From: Fistularia commersonii
Lineage: Eukaryota; Chordata; Actinopteri; Syngnathiformes; Fistulariidae
Assembly (NCBI GenBank): GCA_037954325.1
Contig: JBBMNZ010000003.1
Coordinates: 1,599,465 to 1,663,464, forward strand
DNA: 64,000 nucleotides
Direction: 5' to 3'
Under the pieces are notes generated by a model, which searched no databases, was not told the origin of the DNA, and worked only from the letters and a program-made list of their open reading frames with translations. The position numbers were made by a program, and so were the translations under genes. Shown in pieces: positions 37,946 through 50,300 of the stretch; the stretch's first letter is position 1; the number at the start of each line of letters is the position of its first letter.

Positions 37946-40900
37946 CTTAAAAGAAAAGAGATGTTTTTGAAAAAAAATTAAATTTTAGATTTTATCACCT
38001 CCAATCACCACTTATCCGTGTCACATGAACAAAAAGAGCAATAAGAATATAAAAACAATCCCACAAACGCACATATGTACTGTATATATACTGCTCCAAA
38101 AAATAAAGGGAACACTTAAGCAACACACTGTCCACTTGGGAAGCAACACAGATTCATTTTCACTTGTTGTAAGGACGTTATTTCAGCCTGGAGTGTATTT
38201 TTACACTTTCATTTGAAGTGTGACTCCAAATCCAGACCTCCTCGGGTTCATACATTTGATTTCCATCCATCAATTGGTGTGATTTTGTTGTCAGCACATT
38301 CAACTATGTAAAGAAGAAGATACGTAATAAGATGATTTCATTCATTCAGATCTAGGATGTGTTCCCTTTATTTTTTGGAGCAGCGCATTTTGATATGGTG
38401 TCGTTTGAAATCGAAGCTTATTTCCGGTTAAATGACGTATTAAATGAAGAAAACATGTCGACCGTACCATGAAAGGCTGGCCGCGCTGGAAGGGCATGAT
38501 TCCTGCACGTTCCTCGCTGCCCCACTTCTCCATATTCTTGGTGTTTCGCACCACCACGTTCTCGTCAAAACGTGGATTATAATGCAGGGCGATGCCAGAA
38601 CAGTGGCTCAGATTTACATTGAACCTGATTAGAAATGTGAGTATATAATAAGTGTAGAAAATCAACAATTTCTCTCATAAAACAATTGAAAATGAAACAA
38701 AGTTGAACCTTTTAGCGCCGGGGTGAACGGTCCCCTGGATGGTGATCGTCTTGCCCCCCCAAAGTCCACCGTTGATCGCGGTCTTGTACGGAACAGCCTG
38801 GAGACACATGGCATCAGAAGGTGCACAATTCCCAACATCTTAGTTTTTTATGGAACGGCGGCAGGATGGAATATTTGTATCCCGACTTGTATTGTTCACT
38901 GCCGAAGGAACTGTTCCACTGTAGTCGAAGCAAAGGCCATAGAAGCTGCAGTATACAAAGCACATATTCCATGATGATGGACTCGATATACATTATCTGA
39001 TAAGTAGGAGAGCATTTCAGGATGAACATGGGTTTCTTATACACATTTTGACTGTCAGCAAAAGCAAATTAGTATTTATTTGAAGATTAAGGGTCATTCT
39101 GGGAACGGGCCCATCAAATTTCAAGGTCTTCAGCAGTCGTTATGACAACTGTTAAGAGCTGAGTGAGTGAGTGAATGAATGATTTGGTAAGCCAGTGAAA
39201 ATAACATTTTACTCGGAATTGTATTGCTTTGAACGAAGTATTTCTTCACCAGTCTTTACCAGACCTGCTCGCTCTAAGCGATCTCAGGCAAAACTGTTCT
39301 CAGTTCTACTACCTCAGTGGTGGAACAAACTTCCGGAAGCAACAAGACGAGCATCATCTCTCTCAACCTTCAAGAAACAGGTAAAAACTTTTCACTTTCA
39401 GGACTTTTTACTGCGCTGATGCTTGAGCTGCCCCAGATCAGATTAGGCACCAAGTTAGGCTATGCAGTGTGTGTGTGTGTACCTTTGCGTACGTCTTTGT
39501 CAAAAAAAAAAAAAAAAAAAAAAAACTAACCCCAGCTTACTGTTCTGTATATTTCCTGTGCATCTTATATTTGCAAGTGTTATTTGCAGTGCTTATGTCC
39601 TCTATTGTAAGTCGCTTTGGATAAAAGCGTCTGCCAAATGTAATGTAATGTAATGTAATGTAATGTAATGTGATGGAGTGGACTGGAGTTGGAGGTCTAG
39701 AGGAAGAGCAAAGAGAAGATTGATGGACGTCGTGAGAGAGGATATGAAGGTAGTTGATGTGAGAGAAGAGGATCCACGGAATGGGGTGAGATTGAGAAGG
39801 TGGATCGGCTGTGGAGATCCTGAAGGGGAAAGTCCAAAAGAAGCGAAAGAAGAAGAAGAAGAAGAAGAAGAAGAAGAAGAAGACATCGGTTGGCTGATTT
39901 GGCATTTTTCATTGCTCTTCTGATGGTCCTGACAGACAGAACAAGGATCTACACGCCAAAGACCAGCTTGCACCAGTTTATTGCGCACATGCAGGCATTC
40001 TGTGCGAGAAACTGATGCAACTCTGACGAAACGCAGTTCCCGACTGTCCTAAACTACATCAAATCTTCCAAAAGTCAAAAGGGGAAATGATTATCTACAA
40101 ATCTTTGCACTCAAGACCTTAAAACGCTTTATAGCCTTCACTTTGACACTTTATAGTTTTATTTGTATTTCTTATTCTCCCTCCTTTTTTTTTACTCTTT
40201 ATACAATTTCCTACTATTATTTATTATTGTTATGTTTACTTGAAACTCTGGCACAACAATTTCCTTCGGGATAAATAAAGTTGTTCTTATTCTTAATTTT
40301 AATCTTATTCTTATTCTTATTCTTATTCTTATTCTTATTCTTATTCTTAAAAAAGAAATTGAGCTATTCTTGACTCCTATCCTGATAACCCTTTCCTTAT
40401 CTTAAGATGTTAAAAATATCTGACACAATTGATAATGTATTAATAAGCTCAATTATTTGATTAAGTTAGTCATTTTCATTGATAACCTTTTATATAAAAA
40501 AATGTGACTTTGTGACGCCAAAAAACATGGCAAAAAAGCTTGAAATGTATATATATATTTCATTATTTTGCACCTCAGAGCTGTGAAGCAATCAGAGGCT
40601 GCTTTTTTGAGAATGAGCGACGAACCTTTATGTGAAAAAAAAATCCAAACAATTGATTAAAAGTGTGATTTACACCAGGCGACGCAATAAAAGCCTCACC
40701 TTTAACAACCGTTTTTTTGTTTTTTTTCTGACACTGACCTGCTGCCGTCTCTTTTTTACCACACCCTTCCTGACACTTACGTATATTGCAGGAGGAAATC
40801 CGGGCTGAGGAGGAAAGAACGATCCAGGAGGGAACGGGCTGGGAAATCCCGGCTGTCCAGGATACTAATCATAGAAAGAAACCACACCGTCAGTTTTCTG

Positions 40901-43900
40901 TACGTCTGCTGAATACTGGATCCTGAACTTGATGACGTAATACTCGGCACTCAGAGGTCAAAGGTCGGCGACTTTTGAAAATTATCAACGAGTGTTTAAT
41001 TCAAAAGTATAGCATTTTTAAAATTTAAATTTGGAGACGATGGCGATCTTGAAACGTCTAAATAAAACGTGTTCAAATGTATTTGGCGCTGTTAATAAAC
41101 GCCTGCACACGAAAGTAAAAGGACGGTATTTTTGTTTTGCTGCCGGTGGATCATTTAAGTTCTGCTTTTTTTTGATAGGACTCAAATCAACATTGAGTAT
41201 TTTTCTCAAAATTAACCTTCAGCCAAATTTTTTTTTTTTTTTCGTTGTTCAAAATGTTTTGTTGCACGCAGAAATGCACATTTTGTTTATCCATTCCAGG
41301 GGTCGGCAACCCGCGGCTCTTTCATCTTTACACTGCGGCTCCGAGTGGCTTGGGAAAATAAATTATAAATAAATTATAAATAATAAATAAATAAATAAAT
41401 AAATATTATATATTATTTATTATATAAATAATAAATAAATAAATAAATAATAATTGAAGTATATATCATTTGTGTTAATTCCTTTTTTTAACTTTCAGTT
41501 CTAAGTTGGAAGATTATTGTGATCTTGAAATATTAAATAAAATTATATTTATTATTTTTCGCCGCTCAAAATAACGTCACACTGGCGGAAGCCGGTATAC
41601 CCGCCAGCCGGTAAAGTCTCGATTTGCAGATGCTGTGCGCTGAAGTTCAGGAGCAGAAGTCCCATAAACCACCTAAAATAAATATTTATAAAGATATTTT
41701 GCAAATATTTATTGTTTATTGTTTACTGACACAGTGATTTTTTTCCCATTTTATTTTTAAAATTCAGGTCAAGGCTCCGCTACACACTCTGAAAGCCCAA
41801 AGCTCAAAATGAGTTCATTACATAAATAAAATTTAATTTTCTATATAAAACTTTGTGAATTTCCAAAGCAACACACCTGTTTATACAAAGTGTAAAGGTA
41901 ATAAAAAGCAATATATACAGTGGTACCTTTATTTTAGAGGTCAAAAACTAATTGCGGCTCCCGGTGTTTTCTTTTCCAAGGAAACCGGGTCCAAATGGCT
42001 CTTTGGGTGTTACGGGTTGCCGACCCCTGATCCATTCGAAGAGTTTATTATCACAAACACAGTGGAAAAACGTGTTTCCCTGGACACTGAAATTCCTACT
42101 CTCCTGTCTGCCGTGCATTTGGATACTTAGCATAAGGCAAAAAAACATATAGAACGTTATATGCCGTGTTAATTCGTGTTAAATGGCTCTTTGAGCGGTA
42201 AAGATTGCCGACCCCTGATCTCGAGTGTAGGGAAACTGTACGTTCACAACAAGGGAGAGAATAAATAATACACTGTTTTTTGGTGCATTCTCACCATCGG
42301 GCTTTGAAACACAATGGAGGAAATGTCAACTTTCCCATTCACGGCGATGGTGTCCACCCGTTGAAATGGAATACGATGCCTGTACTCCATGAAGTGACAG
42401 CCATTGATGCTTAGCTAAAAAAAACAACAACAACAAGGAAACACAGTTCAATATGAATATTTCTGATCTGCCATGAATTCATGGGTGGAATTAAAAGGTT
42501 AAACCTGATAGGAGTTGTAGGTGACTGTAATTTGCAGGGTGAAGACAGAGCCAGCGGTGACGGGACAGCGGCTCTTCCTTTCCTCGGAGCCCCAGCGACT
42601 ATTCTGGAAGGAGTTGGTGACGACATATCCAGGGCTGCTGTCGTATCGTGGGTTGAAATGAAGAGCGATGTCTGCGTTGGCCCTGGAGCCGCACTGCAGA
42701 TTCACATGGAACCTACAGAAGAGGTAGAACATTGAAATTACAAATGCTTTTTTTTTAATGCAGAGATTTAATATTTGAAACCTTAATTGTTTGTATTTTT
42801 ACACGAGCGGGAATGATAATAATTCATCATTCACTATCGGAATGACTGCATATTATGAACGATTCAGTACCTTGTATTTTTTGTCTCAACTAACGGAGAG
42901 TTTTAGCAATTATAAACATGAGGTAAACTAGTCATGTCTGTCCGATGATAAAATCAAGAAAAGAAAAGGTAAAAAGCGAGGAGAACCAATATTGCCGGTA
43001 TGATGAGCAGCAGATGATGTGGAAAGCTGAAGGAAGTTGACAGAACTAAAGATCCGGGTGATTTAAATAGAATAAAATATTCCTTTTTATCGTCACAAAG
43101 TGGGGACATTTCAACCACACAGAGCAGAAGTGGACGGTGCAAGAAGAAGTAAGAAAATAGAAGAACTAAGAATAAGCAACAACCTGTGCTAACATTATAT
43201 CTGAACAGGTGGGAAAGTTAACAATGTGACAATATATAAAAAGTATTAGATGCAAAAAGTGCAACTGGCAGCAAACAAAACAACACTTGTAGTGGAACTT
43301 GCTGGAGGACGAATGAATGAATGAATGAATGAGTTAAACTCATTACATTTACAAAAGCTTATTGCAGCACTCTATATCTTTTGTGTCTCTTTTCATTATA
43401 TACATTGCAAAATTATTATGTATTAATATGTAAAAGGAACACTAAAATGCCCGACCCGGGCATTTTACAGGCCGTGGGTCACATCCACATTTTGCTTTTT
43501 TATCCGGCCCGGATAAATTATTTTATTTATTCATTTTAAAACGTATTTTCAATCAATATTGAATTTAGGAACTCCTTATTTTCTCCTTTTGTTTAATTTT
43601 GTATGGATGATTCCATACAAAATAATGTCGATATATTTATATGAGTTGAAATAAAATGCTGAAAAAAATTGAAATATTTCAATTGCGATTTTCATTTTGA
43701 TCAACTGACATTATATCTAGTCGGTCTGCGCATAAAAATGAAATAAAAAATGTGGCCCGCAAGCCAAAATAATTGCCAAAGAGTAGATTGATGGACATGG
43801 TGAGAGGATATGAAGGCAACAAATACTGTGAGAGAGGAGGACACACACATTTCTTATTTGATTTTTATACGCGGGCCAATTTGGTGAACAAAATTAAAAT

Positions 43901-44360
43901 TTTAATTTAAATAGCTCAATTTTTTGACATTTTATTTCAATTTTTAAAATCATTATTAATAATAATATAAATGTACCGTACCCACATTATTTTGGAAAAA
44001 AATGAAAAAGTACAAAATGACTTTCTAAATTCAAAATTGATTGAAAATACTCATTCGGGCCGGATAAAAAAGCAAAACGGGCCGTAAAACGCCGGGGTCT
44101 GGGTTCGATGGAGGAGGTGGATTGGCCCCTGAAGGAAAACGGCCAAAGGAGAAGCAGCACATCATGTGTGCACATTTGCACGTCTGAAGTCCACTAGATA
44201 ACTGGAGTCCCACCTGTCTGCTCCCTGGTGGACGAGGCCGCTGACGCTGATGACCTTCCCATCCTGCAGGCCGCCCTGGATGGAGCCCGTGAAAGGGATG
44301 ACCTGCCGATGGAATAAACCTGCTCAAGCAAGACTCAATTGTATCAATTAAATACGTGTG

Positions 44361-44391
<31 letters not shown>

Positions 44392-47300
44392 TCTGGAATG
44401 GCCATCTCAGTCCCCTGACCTGAATATTATTGAAAATGGAGATGTTTTGTGAAGAAGAATAGTCAAAAATACCTTCAACCAGAATCCAGACCATCATTGG
44501 AAGCTTTAGGAAGCGTTTAGAGGCTGTTATTTTTGCAAAAGGAGGATCTACTAAATATTGATGTAATTTTTCTGTTGGGGTGCCCAAATTTATGCACCTG
44601 CCTATTTTTGTTTTTAATAATTATTGCTCAATTTCTGTAAATCCCATAAACTTCATTTCACTTCTCAAATATCACTATGTTTGTCTGCTATATGATATAT
44701 TAAACTGAAATTGCTGAGACGAACAACCAATGACTTATAAAGGAAAATCTTGAAAATGATCAGGGGTGGCCAAACTTTTTCATACCACTGTTTATGAGTG
44801 ACCGATATTTTGTGAATATAACGAAAATGCAAACATGGATGATGTAATTGTGGAGAAAAAAGACTTCTGTTTTTAAAGTTGTTTTTTTTCAAGGTTGGTT
44901 TGGTGGCAGGCAAGATTTTAATAGGAAATAGCGGGCTGGGGTACGTTTTTTTTTTTTTTAAGGGAAGCAACACATCGATTGTTAAATGAACAATATAACG
45001 GTCACGTAACTTGAACAAATGATGAATACATATGTAACATATCTTTCTTTTCTTGTTCCGATCGTAAGCAGTAACCACAATAGATGCTTAGGGCTCTTAT
45101 TGTGAAACCCTAAGAGAGGGCGGAAGTGTGGCATGCTGTGGGTTAAAAAGAGATTGACGGTGCGACGGACTTGAACAAGAATAAAAAAGACGGGATGGTT
45201 ACCCCAGAGAGCTCTGGAGTCTTCGCTTTAATTGTTTTGTGGATTCATTGAATCAGGCCACTTCCCCCAATAACTCGGCTACATTGGTGGCAGCGGTGGG
45301 ATTCTTACCGCAGTCAGAGAGAGAGAGAGACGGTTATTGACCGCACAGAAAAGTTAGCGAGGCAGCTAGCGTACTCGTTAACACCAGCTAGCGCTCGCAC
45401 CGGCTAGCGGGGTTAGTGTTGGAAACCAGCGCGGACGTGTTGTTGTTGGATCAAAAGGTGACCTACTACTGTCCACCGGGGACCAACATGTACCGATTCG
45501 ACGAGGACCCATCGGATTGTAACTATAAGGAGCGACGAGGAGGACCGCCGGTCTACAGCGGCGTGAGAATTGAACTCCTGCCGCCATTCTCCGGAGGGGG
45601 GAAACAAAGTGTCCCCTGCTGGGCCCGACAGTATGAGGTAGCGGTGAAGGCATTGGTCGGAGGCACTGGTGATAACCTTGACCTTTGCCAACACGCCTGA
45701 TAGAAGCAGCTTTTCTTTTTTGGGATAACTTACCAGCATTTGTCCAGGCAGATTACGCACAAGTGAAGGGGAAATTGGTTGAGGCCTTTGGACAGAAGCA
45801 GTTCCTTGATAGGTTCAAAACAAACCTCTCGGCCCGTACCCGTGCTCCAGGGGAGAGCCTCGAGGTCTATGCAGCTGACATAAGCCGGCTAGTTCATGAG
45901 GCATTCCCGAACTATGGCGATTTAGCACAGAGTGAGGAGAAATTTCGTAGGTTTCTGGCTGGACTAGATCCTGCTCTGAAAGCCAAATGCCAAGAACAGG
46001 GAGCTACGGATCTGGAGAAGGCTGTGACCATTGCCGGACGGTGTGAGATGGCCCGAGAGACCTTGAGAACGGACTACGTTGGCGCCCAGGGCTGCCAGCC
46101 TCCCATGGCAAGTGGTACGGCGGCAATGGTGCACTCCATATCCGATGGAAGCAGGTTGTACAGAGTGAGCAGAGAGGACGTTCACCTGATCGTGGCTGGC
46201 GTGAGCGGAGAGCAGAAGGAGGGGCCAGGGAGAAACAGGACTGTGGTCCCCCTTACAATCACCGAGGCCTCACCGAGGCCACTCCCCAAAGTGGCGAAGT
46301 CCCGGACCTTCCAATGATGAGCCCCAGAGACGGCGAGGGGTGCGTTTCCTTTCCCCCACGAGGGAAGACTCAGCGTACCAGTCGGGAAAAGATTTGTAGC
46401 TGATGTTACGGCCCAAACACCAGCTGGAGAGCCAATGGGCCCCCTGGCGAGAACGATACTCGGATCTAAGACATTGACACTGGACCCGACAGAACAGCCA
46501 ACCTCGTCTGTGAGGGGATGCATCGAAGGGACGGAAGTGAACATATTGGTCGACTCAGGAGCAACGGAGTCATTCATTAGTGATCATCTTCGCATGTCTG
46601 TTCCAGCACTACACAAGCGACCCCTTAGTACGGACTTTATTGCTGCGCGAGCGGTAAATGGACAGATGCTTGACACCCTGGGCGCCATAAGAGCTACACT
46701 GCATCTAGGGGATACTTCCCAACAGCAGGTCTTCCACGTCATTAGGGGATCCACACAAACAGTCTTGCTGGGTCTGGATTTCCTTGTTGCCAACCGTGCC
46801 CTACTAGATTACGCTCGTGGGAAGCTGCACCTATGGGACACTGTACTCCCTCTGTTGAGTGGCAAGGACCTAATACCGGACTGTTGCAATGCTTCTGTCG
46901 CTACAGACACCGAGCTGGGTCCACTCTGTGAGGCGCTGGTACCCGTGAGGGTGTCCCCACCTGGACTTGTCGATCAGCTCCCTAACTTTGTGGGCTACTT
47001 ATCACCGAACCCGAAAAGCCAAAGTGATTGCATCATCACCCACACTGTGACGTCGGTGGAAGATGGGGTTTCCATAGCCCGGGTGTTGAACCCCACCTAC
47101 CAAGACCTCATAATAAGAGAAGGCGTGGAAGACCGGATGAAACTTGCTCCCCATTGGAAGGGACCCTTCAGGGTCCTGTCTGTGCTTGGGTCCCAGGGGG
47201 AACCGGGGCTCACCTATCATATTGCCGGCCCACTGGACCTTGATGGGCAGGGGCAAGTTGTGCATCATGATAGGCTGAAACCTTCCACACTACCAGGGCC

Positions 47301-50300
47301 AGCGAGTTCAGCAGGCTGCCTCCCATCTTCCCCTAGTCATGATCTCTCGCTGCCGGACGGGGGGTCGCCGGACAGGGGCCTCGAGGCTATGGGAGGTTCC
47401 AGGACTAATCGGGTTTCGGACATTGGTGAGCCACAGCACGCTGTTTCTCGTGCTGGAAGGACTGTGCGACCCCCAAGTCATTGGAAGGACTTTGTCATGT
47501 TTAGTTAGTTTGGGGGAAAAGGGAGGCAATAGAAGGAAGATGGGAGTGGTGTGCTCTTGATGTGTTGGGAGCCATGCAGCGGGATTGTTGGTGTTGGTTT
47601 TATCGTGGTATCATTGTGATAAGTATTGTTATATGTATATATGTATATATTGGGTTTTTTGGGGGGGTGTATTGTTTGTTGTTGTCACACTCGGTTTTGT
47701 TGGCATTTTGAAACGGGGACGTTTCTCTTTATGGGGGGAGAAATGTAACATATCTTTCTTTTCTTGTTCCGATTGTGAGCAGTAACCACAATAGATGCTT
47801 AGGGCTCTTATTGTGAAACCCTAAGAGAGGGCGGAAGTGTGGCACGCTGTGGGTTAAAAAGAGATTGACGGTGCGACGGACTTGAACAAGAATAAAAAGA
47901 CGGGATCGTTACTGTTAAAATTTTCACGAGATACACCCGCGGGAACGCGTCACGTGATGGCAAAAGTGCACCCAACTTTGTATTTTTCCACAAACACCCC
48001 CAATGCACTAGCAACGACGAATCCTTAAACAGTTCCTGATAGCGCTGATGTTTTTCTTGGATCACATCTGAACACACCGGGACAACAAAGTCCGGTCCCG
48101 TGGTGGAGGCCGCAAAACCGGACAAATTGGGTGACCCCGACGTGATCATCAAATGACGTGATGGTCAATTAACGTGATCCTACTGACGTGATTTTCAGCA
48201 GGAGAAAAGCGGGCTTGAAGGTATTTGAGGACGGGAAACCGTCGATTCCACACAGTGCGCACGACTTAAGGTAAGCAGTTTCCTTTCCTAAAAACTGCGA
48301 TTGGATATTTTAAATTATTGGAATCGGCGGGTGACCGTAATCTGATACAGAGTAGAGCTTGAAATTGAAAAAAAAAACAAGAAAGAAATTGGAAATTAAT
48401 CAAATAAAGAAACGAAGAGAAATTGGAACTGGTTAAGCAAAGTGGAGAGAGGGGAAAATTGTGTGGGATCCAGAGTTATCGAAAGAAAGAAGTCGCGGTT
48501 TAGAGAACCTCCGGAGGAGTCGAGGACTCCCGGAGAACGGTGATTAATCTGTAATCAGTCGAGGTTCGGGAAACCTCTGAGACACTGGGAAACCAGTCAG
48601 TGGGAGTTGATAACTCCACCTAGCGGAGTATCGGACATAGTGAGACGAAGGTCCGTGCTCTCCGTTAGTGTTCAATAAACCCCCTCCGAAGAAAGGGAGG
48701 AGGTGATTTGATGTAAGATTGGTCGATGTTAGGAGAACCTCTGAGACACTGTGGAAGAAGACAGTGGGAGTCGAGGACTCCACCTAGTGGATCGGCGGAA
48801 CTGATCGCACCGTGTGGATCGCTCGTGTTCAAAATACCGTTCCCATTTTTTTCTTTTTTTTTTTTTAGTACATTTTTGATTTTGTGTTGGTGTGAATGCT
48901 GTGCTGAATCGCTGAAGCAGCCTGGGCGGCCTGAGGCCTGAGGCAGCCTGTTGAAGTAGGCGTGAAAGTGCAGATTGCTGTGTGAGTGAGAAAAGAAAAA
49001 GAAAAAAAAGAAAAGGAAGGTCATAAGATGCCTTCGGCGGAGGAGGGTAAAGGTGGCCCCTCCACCTTCGCCGAGAGATGGAAGTTGATTGTTGAAACGC
49101 TCACATCCGGGGCGTATACGACCACTCCCCAGATGATGACGCGGAGAGTTAAAAAATTTGGGAAAAAGGAGGAGCAACGGACCTATTGGCCAAAGCCAGA
49201 TTTACGTAGGATCGCTCACAAGCATGTTTAAATCACAGTTGTCGAGCGGGAAGGCAGAAGTGTCCTATTACAAGGCCAAGTGGGAGGGAGAATTCAGCCT
49301 GCCCAAGTGGAGACGCAGCACTCAGAAATGGGCCAAGAAAGGTGATATCGCCTCTGAGCGAGTGCGCATGTTATCGCACATCACAAATCTAGTGATGAAA
49401 ACGGAAGGGCAGCAACAGAATGCAAAACCACAAATACAGAGATGCGCCGAAGCTGCAGCCCTTACAACCACCCCGGTTGTACTTTCTAAAAAAACAAAAA
49501 AATGGAAACTCTGATGAGACGCAACTCTACCCTTTCCTGCCCCCTTCTTACTCGACCCCTGGCGACTCCCCCGCAATTCCTCCAACCAGCCTCCTCCCAT
49601 TGTTTCAAATTACGCCCCAAAATGACAGGAAAGGTTATACGCCACATCAATTGCATACTGGGAGAGGATACGAACATCCAGCAGGAGAGGTTCCAACAGT
49701 CGCAGGGCCTCTTCCAGTGTTATCTAAAGCATACTGGACTGCACTAATAGATTCTGTAGCCTTTCTCTTCCCGCAGGCCTGAACCAGAGAAAGAGCGACC
49801 AGACCAAGACGTCGAGACCCTCGACTGGGTATACGTGAAGAGATTCAAGAACAGCTGGTGGACGCCCAGGTGGTTTGACCCCCTCAGAGCGCGGCGTCAA
49901 ACATCGCACAGCCTGCAAGTAGAGGGCCATAAGACGTGGTTCCACCTCAACCACTGCGCCAAGGCAGTCCCCCCTCCTTGAGACATCGTGATACCGGGAG
50001 AAGACTGGATCTCTAGTGAGAGCGAGGACGAAGAAGAAGAGCCAAAAGGGGCGGTCGGGGACCCATCTCCGGCCGTCTGAAGAAATAACTGACGGAATGG
50101 AACTGACATTTTGCATGTAAAACTTTTTGTAATGAGTGTGGTGTGACAAAGTCACACCAAGAGAGGGACTGTTAAAATCCCAAACCATGATCAAATTGTA
50201 TTATGCTTTCGACATTGTATATGTCTTATCTCACGTAATGGCTGCCCAGGCCAGGGAGCCGACTGGAGAATTTCCCTGCACCATTGGTCAAACAAAAATG

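Noticed and set aside
44348..44587. Minus-strand ORF near lgals9 exon 2
   Set aside because: Antisense of the Tc1-type fragment, extended by the GT repeat.
48665..49177. 170-codon minus-strand ORF
   Set aside because: Antisense of the ERV-like element; poly-F tract from an A/G run.
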